The notes under the pieces were generated by a model. That model had not been told where the DNA came from. It ran no database searches and saw only the letters and a list, made by a program, of their open reading frames with translations. Position numbers and translations under genes: made by a program. From assembly GCA_025024175.1 (NCBI GenBank), contig QCXZ01000138.1, positions 43,433,092 through 43,497,091 on the forward strand: a stretch of DNA of 64,000 nucleotides, in the 5' to 3' direction. Within the stretch, counting starts at the first letter, position 1. Every line of letters begins with the position of its first letter. Of the stretch, positions 24,014-37,560 are shown one piece after another. The stretch is from Rhyzopertha dominica (lineage: Eukaryota; Arthropoda; Insecta; Coleoptera; Bostrichidae).

Positions 24014-25707
24014 TTTTCGCTTCTCTTGTCTCGCGTACAGAAACACTAAGACTGAATGCTAGTTTTGGTTTGACCGGTAGTGAACTTTAAATAATCCGAC
24101 CCTGCGTAACCATCCTCAAAAAATCGGACCTAAATTTATGGTAATTCGGTTATTTGCGGTAACTTGTGTGGGGCCGCCTGCAGTTCGAGATGAAAGATAA
24201 ATTTTATGGCAGGCTTGTAATAACGGTAAGAGAGTAGCATTACTATACAGGTGCGTTTATTTTATAAGATTCTGCTTATTACATTAAAAGAAGTTATCAT
24301 GTCACTGTAGTTTCAACATTCTTTGAGCAACTGCAAGGTATGACACTAAAAAGTGTTCTACTTAGTGAGTAGTGTTTGTACTTACACCAATTTTACACAC
24401 ATTTTCAAAGTCGATAACTTAAAACAAATTACAAACACGAATGGAAAGAGTTTTCTTAATGCACATACGCTGAAACCATTTGTTGTTTGTTGATCCAGTC
24501 ATAACTAACTAATATAACTTCAAATATTCAAATTCTTAACACGTTGTAAATGTTTCATATGTATATAATCAGTTTCCTTTTTTACTCATAGTGTGTAAAG
24601 GTGTGTCTCGTTTACTATCTTTTGTACTGTTTTCTTTCACCTTTCCTGTCCTTTGCTATTCTTCTAGCTTCGTCCTAGGCAAAACCACTCATTCGTTAGT
24701 TAACGAGACCTAGAACGTACGTTTTATACATATGGCAAAACCAGTTATTCGTGAGTTAATGAGACCTAGAACGTAGTCTAACTTTCTATCAGCAACACAA
24801 CGAACATATCGAGTTACCTGCAGCATCTCATCGGGGCATCACGCTTCGACGATAACTATTAACAGGGGTCGAGGCGAGTTCCTCAAACTCATTTTCGTCA
24901 TTAGACTCGTACGGATATCCATGTTCCACAATAATGGAACCACTCCCGTCCGCTCCCTAATAACGATAACTAATTTCAATAATCCCGAACAAAAGGATTT
25001 ACCTTACCCTTCCGATCCTGTTTTGTGCAGTTGGCTGTGGACGGGCACGATGTTATATGCGGGGCCCCCACGGCTTCATAAAGATTATCCGTGTACTCTC
25101 ATTTGTCCGACGACCTCATCATATTGCAATAAAGCGCGATGCAGCAGGTCGTCCGTCCCTCTCTGTGACGTTGTCTCTTTCTCGATTTAATCGTACGGCA
25201 AAANGGAATGTCGAGANCGCCTTTGTCATGCCCTGGATGGATGNATTGCGCTTGTCGCGAATATATCGTGGGATTATAATGGTAAATTTCAGCTTAGGTA
25301 CGACATTCAAAAGGATGTTCAGGTAGTTTTAGATTTACGAGCGCGATAGGCAGCTTTCGTTTATAGGCGGTCGCTTTTATACCTAAAAAAAACTGCAACC
25401 AGAATTGCATTCTAAATTGTGGTTGTCATTTTTCATAAAGGTAAATTCCGTCACCTTTGAAATCTAAATTGTAATTGCCAGTTATAAGATCCCAATTTCT
25501 TATTACAAGATCACTCATTCTAGTAATATTAAGGAAACCTGATTTTGGTAAACTAATTAATCGATCAACAATGCCTGTAACTTAATGTTTCATTATTATC
25601 TGATCGAATTCAATTTATTAAGTATCGTCGTGTTAGGTCATACAAGTATAAAGAGCGGTGTGACGCAAGGTTAAAATTTGGTACCATCGCCTTTCATTTT
25701 TTTCTAT
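24014..25707. other. No gene seen; GC-richer block 24800-25320
   Basis: 24800-25320 is relatively GC-rich, contains three ambiguous bases and no recognisable coding sequence. A ~30-bp motif, GTTAACGAGACCTAGAACGT, recurs about 70 bp downstream (24697 and 24755 areas). Nothing else is seen. Confidence 0.35.
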
Positions 25708-25870
25708 AATAATAATAATTGCCTTTATTACAACCAAATTGTTATATATACATATGAACAGGCAGTATAAAATAATTTGGCTGGAATCACAGGGTGAGAT
25801 TCAGTTGGAGGGTGTAAAACCCTCCTCTGCTCTACCACCTAACCTTGGTGTAACAACATAATAAATGTTT
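25708..25870 (-). mobile_element. 3' end fragment of a LINE
   Basis: On the minus strand this reads as a short 3' untranslated region with an AATAAA-like signal, ending in (ATT)n at 25708-25720. That is the same kind of tail as on the three LINEs at 4352, 13777 and 50925. No coding sequence remains. Confidence 0.55.
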
Positions 25871-26255
25871 GTGGAGAATAGTACACGCTTACTTAAGGTT
25901 CACATCAAATCAAAAACAATTAAACTAAATTACATAAAGGTAAATTAAACTACAAAAAAATCTGTTTAATTATGTCGAATATAGATCAGATCAGATTGCG
26001 CACAATCAATGAAAGAATAGCAAGAATTGTAACCGTAAGCAGGTCGCGGGCATCCAGACAGGACGCAGAGAGAGAGAATTTGACTGAGTACTGAATTACT
26101 TCGAGCAATAGCAATAGAGACAATCGCGCATGCATCTCTTAAATTTGTTTAAATTATTCACTCTACAACAGTCAGGCAGAAAGTTGTAGCAACTAACTAT
26201 GTTGTAACTGAATGATTTCTCATATACCGATGTCCTGTGTCGAGGAAATAACATT
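25871..26255. other. No gene seen
   Basis: AT-rich spacer without motifs. Confidence 0.3.
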
Positions 26256-27459
26256 CCCAACTAGCAACTTACAGCTTTATAATGGTCAGGCAAACGTTTA
26301 CAAAATAATTTTTATAAAACAGTGGAACTCTTGTAAACATTGTCACAACGTTTATAGAATGCTTAAAGATGCAAAAAGGCGCATCTTTATAAAACACTTT
26401 AGTTATATACAGTATCCGATAATGCTTTTAGTAGGTGTTATAGAACAGTTTTGTAGATAGTTACAGAGGCGGTATAAATATTACTATAAATCAGTTACAA
26501 AACGGATTTATATCAATATATTATAAAAGAGTTTTATAAATGTTACGACATTATCTATTATGCGACAACTCTGTTGCATTCAGCATCTTCAAAGGAATAT
26601 TTCGGTATTTTAACTGATTTGGCGGAAAATGATTTATTTCTTAACGATTGCAACCCATACCATACCATACCATCCCAACCGAGATATATACCGCACCAGA
26701 TGACATAAAATATGCGTAGTATGGAAATGTAGTCACAGGAAACTACTACCAAACAAAATTTTCTGTGAAACATATGCATATATATGTACAAAATTTTTAA
26801 GCGCTTCAAAAATAATAAGTATTTCATCAATTTAAAAGAAATATTTGCAAAATACAAAAAAAATTTTTAATCCCGTGGCATCTTAAACCTATCTACACTG
26901 ATTACAAACCGCATTTTATAATCATTTTTGTTAGAAACATAACTCTTGTACATTACTTTTTTATAAAAAGATAATTTTTAGTGGGCTTTACGCAATGGCG
27001 GCCATATATGCGCTTATAATCATGATAATAATATGGCTTCCTCTTTATAAAACACGATTATCACAGAAGAAATTGCTATATAACAAATTGTTTTTTACAT
27101 GTGTCAAATCAAGACTTAATATAATAGTTTTATAGGTGTTCACAAGATGACGATTCAGTGTTGAATAACACATATTTAAAGCCTTTATAAAATAATTTGT
27201 CTCCACTGGGAAAATGTTCTATAAAAAGTTGTGTAAACCTTTATACAATGAGTATAAAACAGTGCTTAACACTGTTTTACAATTTTGCTGTGAAAACGTT
27301 CTTAACACTAAACTATATAACAATTTGGTGTACTGAAGCTGAATACTCGTAGGAGAATACCTTATAAAATAAAATAGACGTCGAGGAACAATAATAAAAC
27401 AACAATAACGCAAATATGCCTTGCTATTTGGAAATTATAAAATAATTTTGCTTGTTGGG
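26256..27459. repeat. 1.2-kb element of dispersed TTATAA/TTTATAAAA motifs
   Basis: The word TTATAA, usually within TTTATAAAA or CTTTATAAAAC, recurs roughly twenty times at irregular spacing through this stretch and is rare just outside it. The block is bounded by a short inverted repeat: CCCAACTAGCAA at 26256 and, reverse-complemented, CCCAACAAGCAA ending at 27459. It looks like a non-autonomous transposon built from diverged short subrepeats. No coding sequence or clear target duplication was found. Confidence 0.55.
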
Positions 27460-29550
27460 TTCGATCTTTACGTCTCACATTAATGTTATGGATGTCTGTA
27501 TTAAATCTAATATTCTCGTATCAGTAACCCGGATTTTTATTTAATAATATTTTATATATATAATAGTCCTTGCACATCCAATTACTTATTTATTTACTTA
27601 TCTGCCCTTTAACACAACAGAAGGCCACCGTTTGTATCAACTTCCTTTGGGCTGTACAAAAACTGTTGCTTAAAAACAATACTTATGTAATGCACGTACC
27701 GGAGACAGAACCACTACAACTTATCTCTTCTGAGTAGCCTCTTAATTTTATGGAAATTATGAATATTTGAAGTGTAAAAGGTTGGATTTTTAGATTTTAG
27801 ACTAGGGACGTTCTACATAAGATAATTTCAGTTTTTTTGTACTACTGGTTATACCAAAAGGAGGCATCAACTTCGTTATTTTAAAAAACATATCAAATCG
27901 ACTACTTTGGCTCTATTTAACATTTCATGAAACAAGGAGACCTGTACTGCTTGCGGAAATAAAAAATATCCGTAAGTAAGTTTTCTATTTGCAGTAAGTC
28001 AATAATTTTATACTTCCATAAAACTACGTTTGCTGAAAATCATCCTTCAGATACAAAAACTGTTTTTTTTGCCAAAAAATGGCATTAAATAGTACATACA
28101 TTATGTAAACCACTGAATTCGTTGTTAGTATAGCTCAAGACGTATTTGTATGTTTGTTCAAATTAACTGAAATTGTATCAGCGTCCATAATAGTTATAGT
28201 TACAATTAGAATTTAGCCATAGTGAAATCGTCCATTACCTTTTCAACTGAAATTACATATTAGTAAGAAATTATTTTAATTTCCAATATTCAGAATTATA
28301 CATATTTTACCTTCGTCTTAAGAAGCTGCATGTTATCCCTTTTGAAGTGCTTGTTGATATTAATTTATGATTGTAATTTCCGCTTATAAAGGCTTAAGTT
28401 TCCTCCAGAAATTCAAATTTCACATTTTGTCTCCTATTATAAGGATCATCGTTCTATCAATCTTAATCTTGTAATTTAAAATAATTCTATAGAGACGTTT
28501 TGCTTGATTCGCGTCATTTGGTTGTTATACATACACTACTGCATCATAACTTAAGTAATAGTCCTCCATATTTCCTAGATAATAACTTCCTAGTGAGAGG
28601 ATTTACCTAAAATAAACCTGATGCTAATACAATAAATACAAGGAACCATCATTTTCAGAAGCATTACCTGAATTTTGGGGAAATTCTGCGTATCAACAAC
28701 AGACTGCTTAGCGTTTTCTTAGGGATACAAAAGGCTATCAGAGAAATAGTAATCTCAGTTTTCACAAGAAAATATCATGTGAACGCATGCTAAACTTGTT
28801 ATCAGAACTCACATACTGAAGCTTTAAAGTCGCCGTTCCATATTTGTAGCTGTGAACCGTTTTGAATCTATCCAATTTAAATCTTTCAACACTATTCAAA
28901 TTAGATTCCGCTCAATAGCAATCGAACGAATTGCATTTCCAAACAGTTGTCTCCGCTAGATCGTTAGCATGTAACAGGGATAAAATTGTCGAAACATCGA
29001 ACCTCTTCAGCACTATATCCTGAGCATCCTCTCTTTTTTGCGTGCCAATAAATAACCGCCGCCCCAAAGCCATTGCCATTCTATTTCCCCGCTACTTTAC
29101 ATCCAGTCACCAGTGATTTAAATGGCTTTATTCAGTCCGAACACGAATACTGTCGTTCCTCCGCAAAACATATAAATTAAAGCGATGCAACTACTGTACA
29201 GCCGAGTAATACACCGACCGACGCCTTTCATGGCTTACACGAAACGGAACTATTTCAGCCACTACGGATTGCCGCTTATTTTACGAATGAAAGCGGTTTT
29301 GGAAAAATGAACTCGTTGAAATTCCGGGTGAAATTAATGGAAATATGCCGGAGAAGTGCTCGGCTTTATGTTGGGGTCAAATATGACAAAAGTTGTACAC
29401 GTGGAGTGGGTGGAATGTTGCCCTGAATACTTCGGATTCATTCTCGAAACAGTTTTTAAACCGAAAAAGGTATTTCGTACACGTATAGCTTGGTTTTAGG
29501 ATACTGTCATTATATGAACATGAAATATCTTAATAATAACAAAATTACGT

Positions 29551-29640
29551 CTATGCCATGTCGGCTGCATCAAAACAACCTGTGGACAGCTGTTTCGGCT
29601 TATAAAGCCTCCTCAGCACAGTTATAGTCACAACGCAGAC
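29551..29640 (-). repeat. Dispersed repeat, copy 2
   Basis: This is the reverse-complement partner of 1038-1128. The shared blocks include AAGCCTCCTCAG and AGCTGTTTCGG in the plus-strand reading. Confidence 0.7.
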
Positions 29641-32600
29641 AAAACGGCAAAAGATCTGTCTATATAGTAGCCTAGTCCCCAGCGATAATACCACTAGATG
29701 GCATGGTGGTATCCACATTCTAATTCTGGCATGAGATATCTTGTTATATGAGAAAACACGACAACTTCCAGATTCACTGTCTACTTTCATTTTACTGACA
29801 AATATTAACGGAAACCGAAAGAGTTAAAAACATTTAAATAAGGTAAGGACTGAACTATGGTGTGTCGTTAAGTCAGGCCAAAAAAGGCCCCGATAATATC
29901 GAATTTTACGGACAGTACGATACGTTGACCTTAATCTTGTTCTCTTATCCACTGTGCAAGGTGTTTGAAATGATTGTAAAATACTATTTTTATAGTTCTT
30001 TGTGGTGTGTTTAGGTTATAATGCTTGCTTTGTTTCAGGCCACCTCACCTCGCAAGATAATCTTTTGGTTATTCTGAGTAGAATTCTAGGCTATTTTGGT
30101 AAGTGTACGAAATTCTAATTTTCTAGCTTTTAGTGGACTTCTATAAGTTATCCTAAGACTGATTAACATTAAACTGATGCAGAATTATTTGTTTTCATAA
30201 AATGTCACATGGATTTGTTAAAAATCTTTCTCCAATTATTGCGAGAGTACGTTTGTACTTCACAGTGCAAGGTGCTCTACTATTTTATATTTTTATGGTG
30301 AAAAGTAATGTGGTTAAGGATTGTAACTGGTTAAGTTAGTTGTTAACTACGTTTACTTAGCAAGTTTAAAAAGGGATTTCCATTTATCATCGCCAACAGA
30401 ATGATAGATGAGTGTAGTTTATAAGTAAGAGAAAAAACATCAGTGAGTTCGGTGCAAGTTTCTTTTAAAATTTTTGAGTACTAGCTTCCTAGATTCTCGA
30501 GCGTGTCAGTCGGAATAGGCCTTAGAATAGAACGGATCCACTGGTTGTCCCTAACGACAATTGGTCAACTAAATATTTGTCCCTCAATTGTTGTTGTTGC
30601 GTGCCTAAAAGGATTTTGTTAATCCCGAAATTGTCCCTAATACTATTTGGCGATAGGAGTTGCCGCAACAAACGTCGACAAGACTAGTGATGCCACTTCC
30701 TAATTATAGACGCTTGTATTTGGTATTTACGGCATTGTATATACGAACAAAATTATTACGAAAAGTATTTCTAATGGTTATCCCGAAACACAACTTTTTT
30801 GTATATTTTTACATGTAGTATGCACCTTGTATTACAATTAGCAGACTCTATTCTTTTGACATAAAAAAACAGACACCTATTAATTGGTCTATTGGTTTTT
30901 AAAATGCATGTTTTGATTGCAGTTTTAATCAGATGCATGATGTTCGCATAAAATTGTCGAATCTTGCTTATTTTACTATACCTTCACGCGAGAGGGATGA
31001 TCAACCAACGACAAGTTACCCTCACTGCCGTACTATTACAAGAACACATCAAATAAGAGTGTTTATATCTTAATATCCGTTTTTTTCATCATAGCAAAAT
31101 AGAAAATCTGAATTGGATGATCATTTTCTACTGACGATGACGCAAAAATTAATTAGCAACAAATTTACCACTCTCGCAAAATTCTACAAGTTAAATTGCA
31201 AACATGTCAAATTAATGTCAAAGTATAAATTACTCTTTTCTAATTCATAGTACATCATTTTTTTCTGATTTTTAATTCTAACCTTTTATACAGAATCCCA
31301 AAATCTAATGTTAATGGAATGCTTCTAATGGATAAAATAATAAAATAAAGTATATCATTTCATGTTTCAATCAAATTCACCATTTAAATTTTAAAGTTCT
31401 TTTTTAACACCTTTTACTTTATGATCGTTATGGACAATTACGTTTAGGAGTACATGCGGCATTTTACATTTTATTTGTAGGGACTATAATGTGATCTCGA
31501 ATAGAGTTATTATAAATCTGAGTTATGAAAAAGCATATCAATTGATATTTTGATATAACCTTTAAGAGGAATAAAGAGAGAAAAGAAACTAATCATGTTA
31601 CTTATATTCAATTCAGTTGCTTAACAACCATTATGACTTTCTCGATAGAATACTGCAATTCATGAAAATATATCTCCGAAACGGTTAACTTTGGAAAAGT
31701 TGTCTTACGAACTTTCTTGTAGAAAACAGCACAGGAAAAATATTATTAATAGCTCCTTGTCCCAAAACGTTAATATTTTGGAAGGTCACAAACTATCCGC
31801 ATGGCGGCTAACGCAGACCTCGCAGGAGGCTCTTGGCGCTTAGCCTTCTTACCTATATGACTAGCCAAATTAATGCTATAACTGCTTGCAACCGTGTGGA
31901 AAAACGAGGAGTACAAAAATGCTAACCCTTTACGGGAATGTACATTACAGCTCAAAAGTATTTGCCCGTCGGTGCCCTTTTAATAAAAATAAACTGTCGT
32001 ACGATTCAAATATACCTATATGTTACAACTGGTTGGTTAGAGTTCTTTACTAGTGTTCAAAACGCGTTCGAATCCCGGTCAAAGCTAGCAATGCATTTTC
32101 AATACGATTTATGCCTGCTATTCCAATAATTATAACTTATATAATATAAAATTACATTCGGGCGATATATATCTTTAATCTTATGTCAATAATTAAATGA
32201 TTTTTTCTTTCGTATCTAACAAAAAAAAATTGGGCGCGAGATAATTAAAAAAATGAAAACTATTAGTATTGGTAATTTAAAGTGCAAAAACCATATTTGT
32301 TGAGTCTTCTATTTTATATATGAGTAATCTAGCGCCATTTAACTTAAAAGATTTGTTGTTAGTGTTGTTTTGGTGAGCAAAGCAACTTTAACGTTTGTTC
32401 AGGTTTTTACAAAGTCGCCATGCTTAAAAGTGCGAAAAGTTGCCAAGAAAAAATTCAAGAATAACTAAAAGTGTTTTTTCCATGCAATTTTTTATACACT
32501 CGCGACCAATTCTTTTTTTGTTCTTATGAACCTGGAAAAAAAGTTGAAAAAAATCCAATTTTATTGAAAACTGACATATTACTATTACTAGAGTAAAGTT

Positions 32601-33365
32601 ACCGATTATGGAATACTTTTCTTTTTTCTCTGTAATATGGAAAATATGTAGTGCAATTTTGGTTTCGCTTACTCATTCAATACGTTATAGAATGCATTAC
32701 CTTATATAACTACTCACAATGAATGACATGAAAAAATAATATTTGTCAGTTTTATTTATAGTTTCATTATAAATTCTTGTGTTTCTAGACGAGGAATTCA
32801 ATAATCAACAACCGCATCCTTTTTGGTTTATTTAGAGAAATGGTTATAATAATTCTATATAATGTCTTTAGGCCCCCATCCTCAGCACTGAGTATAGCAA
32901 ACATAACGGTTTATCAAAAAACTGTTTCCTTTTTACATGAATTTATGGAGTTTTTTTGACAGATGGAAGTTGACCATAACTCTCGATCATAATTGACGGT
33001 AGGAACGACACATTTGATTTACTTTTTTCTTTTGTTTGTGCTCCTGGGAAACATAATATTGCATATTTTTATGTAAATAACTCAGTTGATGATTTTCGAT
33101 AAAATGAAAATTTGGAAAAAGGCATGCACCTTAAATGAAAATAAAATTAAAATTGTTTTTGCTTTTACGTTGATTCCCGATCGTCTCCCAAGAAATATCA
33201 TTTGGCACACACATTGAATTTGGACAATACACTACGGAATTTTATCCATTTTTAACTGCTTTAAACTAATTTCAAATTATGAGTAAAGCTTCATTTGATA
33301 AAGTGAATAAAGTTTGATCGATTTTCACGAAAAAATCATCACTGTTTTATCGTCGAACGAACGAT

Positions 33366-33477
33366 TCAGTTGTTAACTTTCAGTTCAACTGCAATCCTAA
33401 GTTCGTCGCAATCGTTGGAGTGAATTAAGTTTGTCGATTTGTCTCAAACAAATTTACAGATTTACGCTCGGAATACG
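33366..33477 (+). promoter_or_regulatory. Possible insect-type initiator and untranslated first exon
   Basis: TCAGTT at 33366-33371 matches the arthropod initiator consensus TCAGTY. At 33478 a strong splice donor, G|GTAAGTT, follows, leaving a ~110-nt stretch of more even base composition with no long frame. This would suit the first exon of an upstream-promoted transcript. It is a weak call made from two short motifs only. Confidence 0.2.
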
Positions 33478-33737
33478 GTAAGTTCTAAATTGACAACGGT
33501 TATACAGCAGCAACAAGCTTAATTAATTTTGCATCAACAAATCAAAACAAATACTTTGCCTCATTGGTCTAAAGTTCTAAAGTGATATTAGCATTTTATG
33601 CACTGCAACAGAAATCGAAATGTAAGATTTAAGATGTTAAGATTCACTGTGATTTTAAATTTAATGAAACAAAATAATTATTTGGTTGATATGAATTCTG
33701 ACTTATTGCAATTGTGACTTGCAGTTGGTTGCAGTGC

Positions 33738-33763
33738 AGACAGCACAGCATAGACATGCATTT
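33738..33763 (+). repeat. Exact 26-bp repeat shared with 10908-10933
   Basis: Identical to the copy upstream of the 11-kb LINE, followed by AT-rich sequence. No LINE coding sequence follows here. Confidence 0.7.
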
Positions 33764-34729
33764 TAAATTTATTGAAATTTGGACAGGACATCGTTTTTTG
33801 AGTCAACTAGTTTTAAAATAATATAAATAATAAGTCAAATTTAAAGCTAGGTATTTAGGCCAGATTTATCATCTACATAAATCTGAAGTGAGAACAATTA
33901 GAATAGACAGTATGAAGCATGCAAAACAGGGATACAATATCCATATATTCCCGCACCAGGATATGGTGTTTCCTCCTACGTAATAATACGCTTTTTGTAT
34001 AGCAACATACCAAAGCTGGGAGCGAGAACATTTCCCCCCTGGGAAGCGAAAATACGTATGACTTTTTCAGGAGCGCCTTCCGCTCGTACAGTAATCAGTC
34101 GCTTCACATTTGTCATCATTGAGAAGGCGGGAGGGCCTGAATTCGTACATTAAATTTCTATTTTCCCGGTGACCGTTACCGTGGAGACTATTAGGGGTTA
34201 GCTCGCACGGTTTCAGGGCGCAAGATGAATATTTCAGTCGAGAAATCAAAGCGTATGATGACGAGGACGCTCGAAATAATACATTAGTTGGCTGAATAAT
34301 GGATGCATAGTGTCGTGGCGCCCTACAGAGGTGGAAAATTCCTTGCAGGTGGGAGGTAAAGTTGCAGCGGGTTTAATTTGTAAGCGGCTTCCGTACAATC
34401 AATACGTGCTTTTCGGTTCGAAGTATTAGAACGTCTCCTTTCTACTTAACTTTTTTGCTAGTTGATACTTTTCCTCATTTTAAATGGGGGTACGTCTGTT
34501 ATATTTTAATGTTGGTTTTGAAACCTGAACTGGTCAAATTGTATGAGGAGCGTTACCTTTCTCTAGCTTAGCTATAGCTTTTATTAAATGTTTTTGTGTA
34601 TTCTCGGCACAATGACCGGCACTTCCTGCATGTATGAGCTCTATCTGGCAGCATTATTACTGACCGTCCTGAAATAAATATTAAGTTAAAACGGTGTGTA
34701 CTAGTGTGATTACTATAACATCAAATTTT

Positions 34730-35670
34730 CGTTTAGTACTGTGGTTAGTGCCGCATCTGTCTTTTCTGAGGTCAAGTATAAGATTCCTAATAATTTATTA
34801 TCTAATATTGTTTATAAGATTGGTTGTAACTCGTGTTCTGCATGTTATGTTGGACAGACTGGTAGGTATTTAGAAAAAAAATATGTGGCGTAATTTCTAT
34901 GAGCCCCGGTTCGGTTTTTAAATAATCTGTGAACTGTATTTGGAATTCTATTTTTAATTGAATGGCAATGACTTACCCCGGTGATTCAGTAGGGTGCCAG
35001 AGGTTCTGTTCCTTAGGGAATCTCAGACAAAAGGGATTGAAGAAACCCAATGGAATCCTTTTCTTCGCCGTCAGATTTTATTTCTGAAATGGCTGACGAA
35101 ACTATCGGAGGCACGACAACTGAAAGAGCCACTGTTTCCACGGCCGGTAAAATTTTGACTGACTCTACCTTCGGCGCGCGTATGACAAGTGCTTACAAAG
35201 GGTTTTAAATTTGGCGCTAACAACATATGAGAGATATCTTAAATCTATTAAATCCGTATTAATCGCACATTGTACGAGCACCAGTCATTCTTTTAATTTT
35301 AATGATCTCAAAATTATCTGTACTGAACTATTAACTTTTAACGTGTTGTGATATAAATTTAATCGTCGAATTTTTCATAAGCTTCAATGTATCAAAGGAT
35401 CATGTATGTGGGTGAAGATACCTATTTAATAATAATAGACATGCATTTTAATACCCATTTAATATTTACCTTGCCTCAATGTAAGTTTTTTTATGAGTTA
35501 TTTTTTTTACAATGTATCCTTTTGTTGTGTAATATTTTAGCGCCCCGAAGAAGGAATAATATAATTCCGAAAGCTTGGCTGAATTGAAAAGAGTTTCCCT
35601 ATTTACTAGTGACTTCTATTCCCGTAACCTTCTAGTGCCATAATTCATCATAGTCAGTCCGTCTACCTTC
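34730..35670 (+). mobile_element. Penelope-like fragment (GIY-YIG) inserted in gypsy LTR
   Basis: Plus-strand codons at about 34765-34885 read YKIPNNLLSNIVYKIGC then CYVGQTGRYLEKK, a GIY-YIG nuclease core of Penelope type. About 35215-35345 continues with a helical region and a Cys/His pair (AHCTSTSHSFNF), like the nuclease C-terminus. The intervening bases are shifted. The RT half is absent. It lies exactly where the left LTR is split, so it is younger than the gypsy element. Confidence 0.7.
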
Positions 35671-35796
35671 AACATTTTGATAAATACTTACCGCCCTAAA
35701 TATCGGCCACTACGTCACACTGGCGACGAAGATCCAGCAGAGGAAGTAGAAATTTAAATTATTTTGGTTTGAAGACTTCCGCAGTTGTTGTCGATA

Positions 35797-35880
35797 ACAT
35801 GTTGTTTTCCGGGCTTAATTGGTCTTGAGGTTTCGACACTCATGTCGGTGTCTTCCTCAGAAGTAGCTCTGAACAGTCAA
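35797..35880 (+). repeat. Diverged single copy of the palindrome arm at 38.14 kb
   Basis: ACATGTTGTTTTCCGGGCT, then GTTTCGACACTCATGTCGGT and TCTTCCTCAGAAGTAGCTCT, match the left arm of the 38144-38330 palindrome, with one internal deletion. It shows that the arm is a repeated sequence, probably the terminal piece of an element. Confidence 0.75.
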
Positions 35881-36059
35881 AATAGAATGTTAAATCCTCA
35901 CTTATGCATTGTAAGAAATCCAATTCTAAAAATGAAGGAGCTTTTTGCTAAATTGAATGGCTGCAAAGTTTTTTTAAAAAAATTTATTGATCACAAGTTT
36001 ACGCAGTTTGAATTAGAGTAAAATTCCAAAAAGTATGTCACCATAAATAGTCACAAAGG

Positions 36060-37560
36060 GCCGTTCCGCCACAACCGATTGTTATATGGAGTGGCATGAA
36101 GTACTGGCATTTTCTGGCGGCATATCGATCAATTGTTTGTAATATTGAAGGGTGTAAAAGTTTTCTAGATGATATTTTAACTGCTTCAGAAAATAGGCAA
36201 CAACATTTCAAATCGTTATTTAAAGTTTTCGAAATTTTACGTAAATACGGCTTAAAAGTTCAAATGAATAAATAAAGTTTCTTACAAGAATAAATAGAAC
36301 TTTTAGGTCATAAAATAAATGTCAAGGGTTTACATACCGCCGAATCAAAGTAATGGCTATTAAAAATGCACCTGTTTCTGGGATTAGTGAATTATTATGC
36401 TAAATTTATTAAGAATCTAAGTTTAAAATTGAATCCCTTTATAAATTATTGAAACGTGGCACCAAATGGCATTGGTCAAGAGAACAACAAGAGGGTTTTG
36501 ACTTGATCAAAAACGATTTAGGTACCGCTCCAGTTTTAGTTCACTACAATCCTAAATTTAAATTAAGTCTAGCAAGCTTATGGCATAGGCGCCGTTTTAT
36601 GTTATGTGTGAACCGATGAAGATTCAAAAGTCAAAACCCATAGCATACGCTTCAAGAACGTTAAGTGATGCTGAGAAGTCCTCAAATCGATAAGGAATCG
36701 TAAGCTATTTTTATGTAGTAAAAAAAATTTCATGACTATTTATGGTAAGAAATTAATTTTTCATACAGACCATAAAAAAAAGAAGATTTAGCAATAAATC
36801 GCAACGAAGTAGCAGTCCGAACATGAGAAGACACTATTTTAAATCGCATATTTTGTTTTTGTTTGTATGCTTGGCCCACAGATGAGCAAATCTCTGAAAA
36901 TATGAAACTATATTAAATAAGAGAGATCAGTTGCACATTGAACATTGATGTGTTATGATGATTTTGCATAGTAATTTTATCTAAACTTCGAGAACGTGCA
37001 CATTTGGGCATAAACAAATGTAAAGCTTTGGCAAGGGCTTATGTGTGGCCTAACATTGACTTAGATGTTGTTGTGCCGTTCTTATAAAAATTGTAATAAA
37101 ACGAAATCAAACCTTCAAAGGTAGCACTGCATCTATGGCCCTCCAGTAATGCTCCCTGGTCAAAATTGCATATTGTTTTTTTTTCGGGTGGGGGGGGGGG
37201 GGTTTCTAATAAATTGATTACTCAATGTTTCTAAAATTGTCGAACATAATGTAGAGACAAGTTCAAAATAACTGGGACTCTAGTAAAAAACTATAGATTT
37301 ACCTGATCGTGTGTGGGTAAAGGGATATAAATATCCAAAGATACCTAGTTTTGCAGAGGGAGAAATAACAGGTAAACGAGGTTGGGTCTTGTATGATATA
37401 AAAAAGTCCGATGGAAAGGAAACTCTTAGATATGCAGATCGATTCGTAAAAGTAACAGTAGACACATCTGAAATTTTCCTAATGTTAACGACGAACATTA
37501 CTCCTACTACTGCTAGTAATGCATTAAACAGAATAGTCTATTTTCTGTGATCGAAAATAA
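36060..37560 (+). pseudogene. gypsy pol remains: reverse transcriptase, RNase H, integrase
   Basis: Plus-strand fragments run in pol order. About 36150-36330 has the RT motif FLDDILTASENRQQH (the catalytic DD in the YxDD position), then LLGHKINVKG. About 36385-36600 has LVNYYAKFIKNLS and the start of the RNase H-like part. About 36960-37110 has traces of the integrase zinc-binding part. 37311-37550 is an open frame with VKGYKYPKIPSF and GKRGWVLYDI, the integrase C-terminal region. Stops and frameshifts occur throughout, and no gag was recognised. Confidence 0.75.

Larger units (their letters stand above)
27460..34657. other. Long stretch without a recognisable gene
   Basis: Mostly AT-rich. 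GC-richer patches at about 28980-29420 and 33960-34400 have no coding sequence. The copy of the 1038-1128 repeat (29551-29640), a tRNA-like B box (GTTCGAATCCCGG near 32070), the 26-bp repeat (33738-33763) and a possible 5' exon (33366-33477) are listed separately or in the findings. Nothing else can be supported. Confidence 0.35.

Noticed and set aside
32030..32095. tRNA gene around the GTTCGAATCCCGG word
   Set aside because: The B-box word is present, but no paired acceptor or D arm could be drawn. A SINE fragment is more likely, and even that is weak.
37188..37203. Poly-G run as a G-quadruplex or regulatory site
   Set aside because: A single homopolymer run in a decayed gypsy element. Slippage or sequencing error is more likely.
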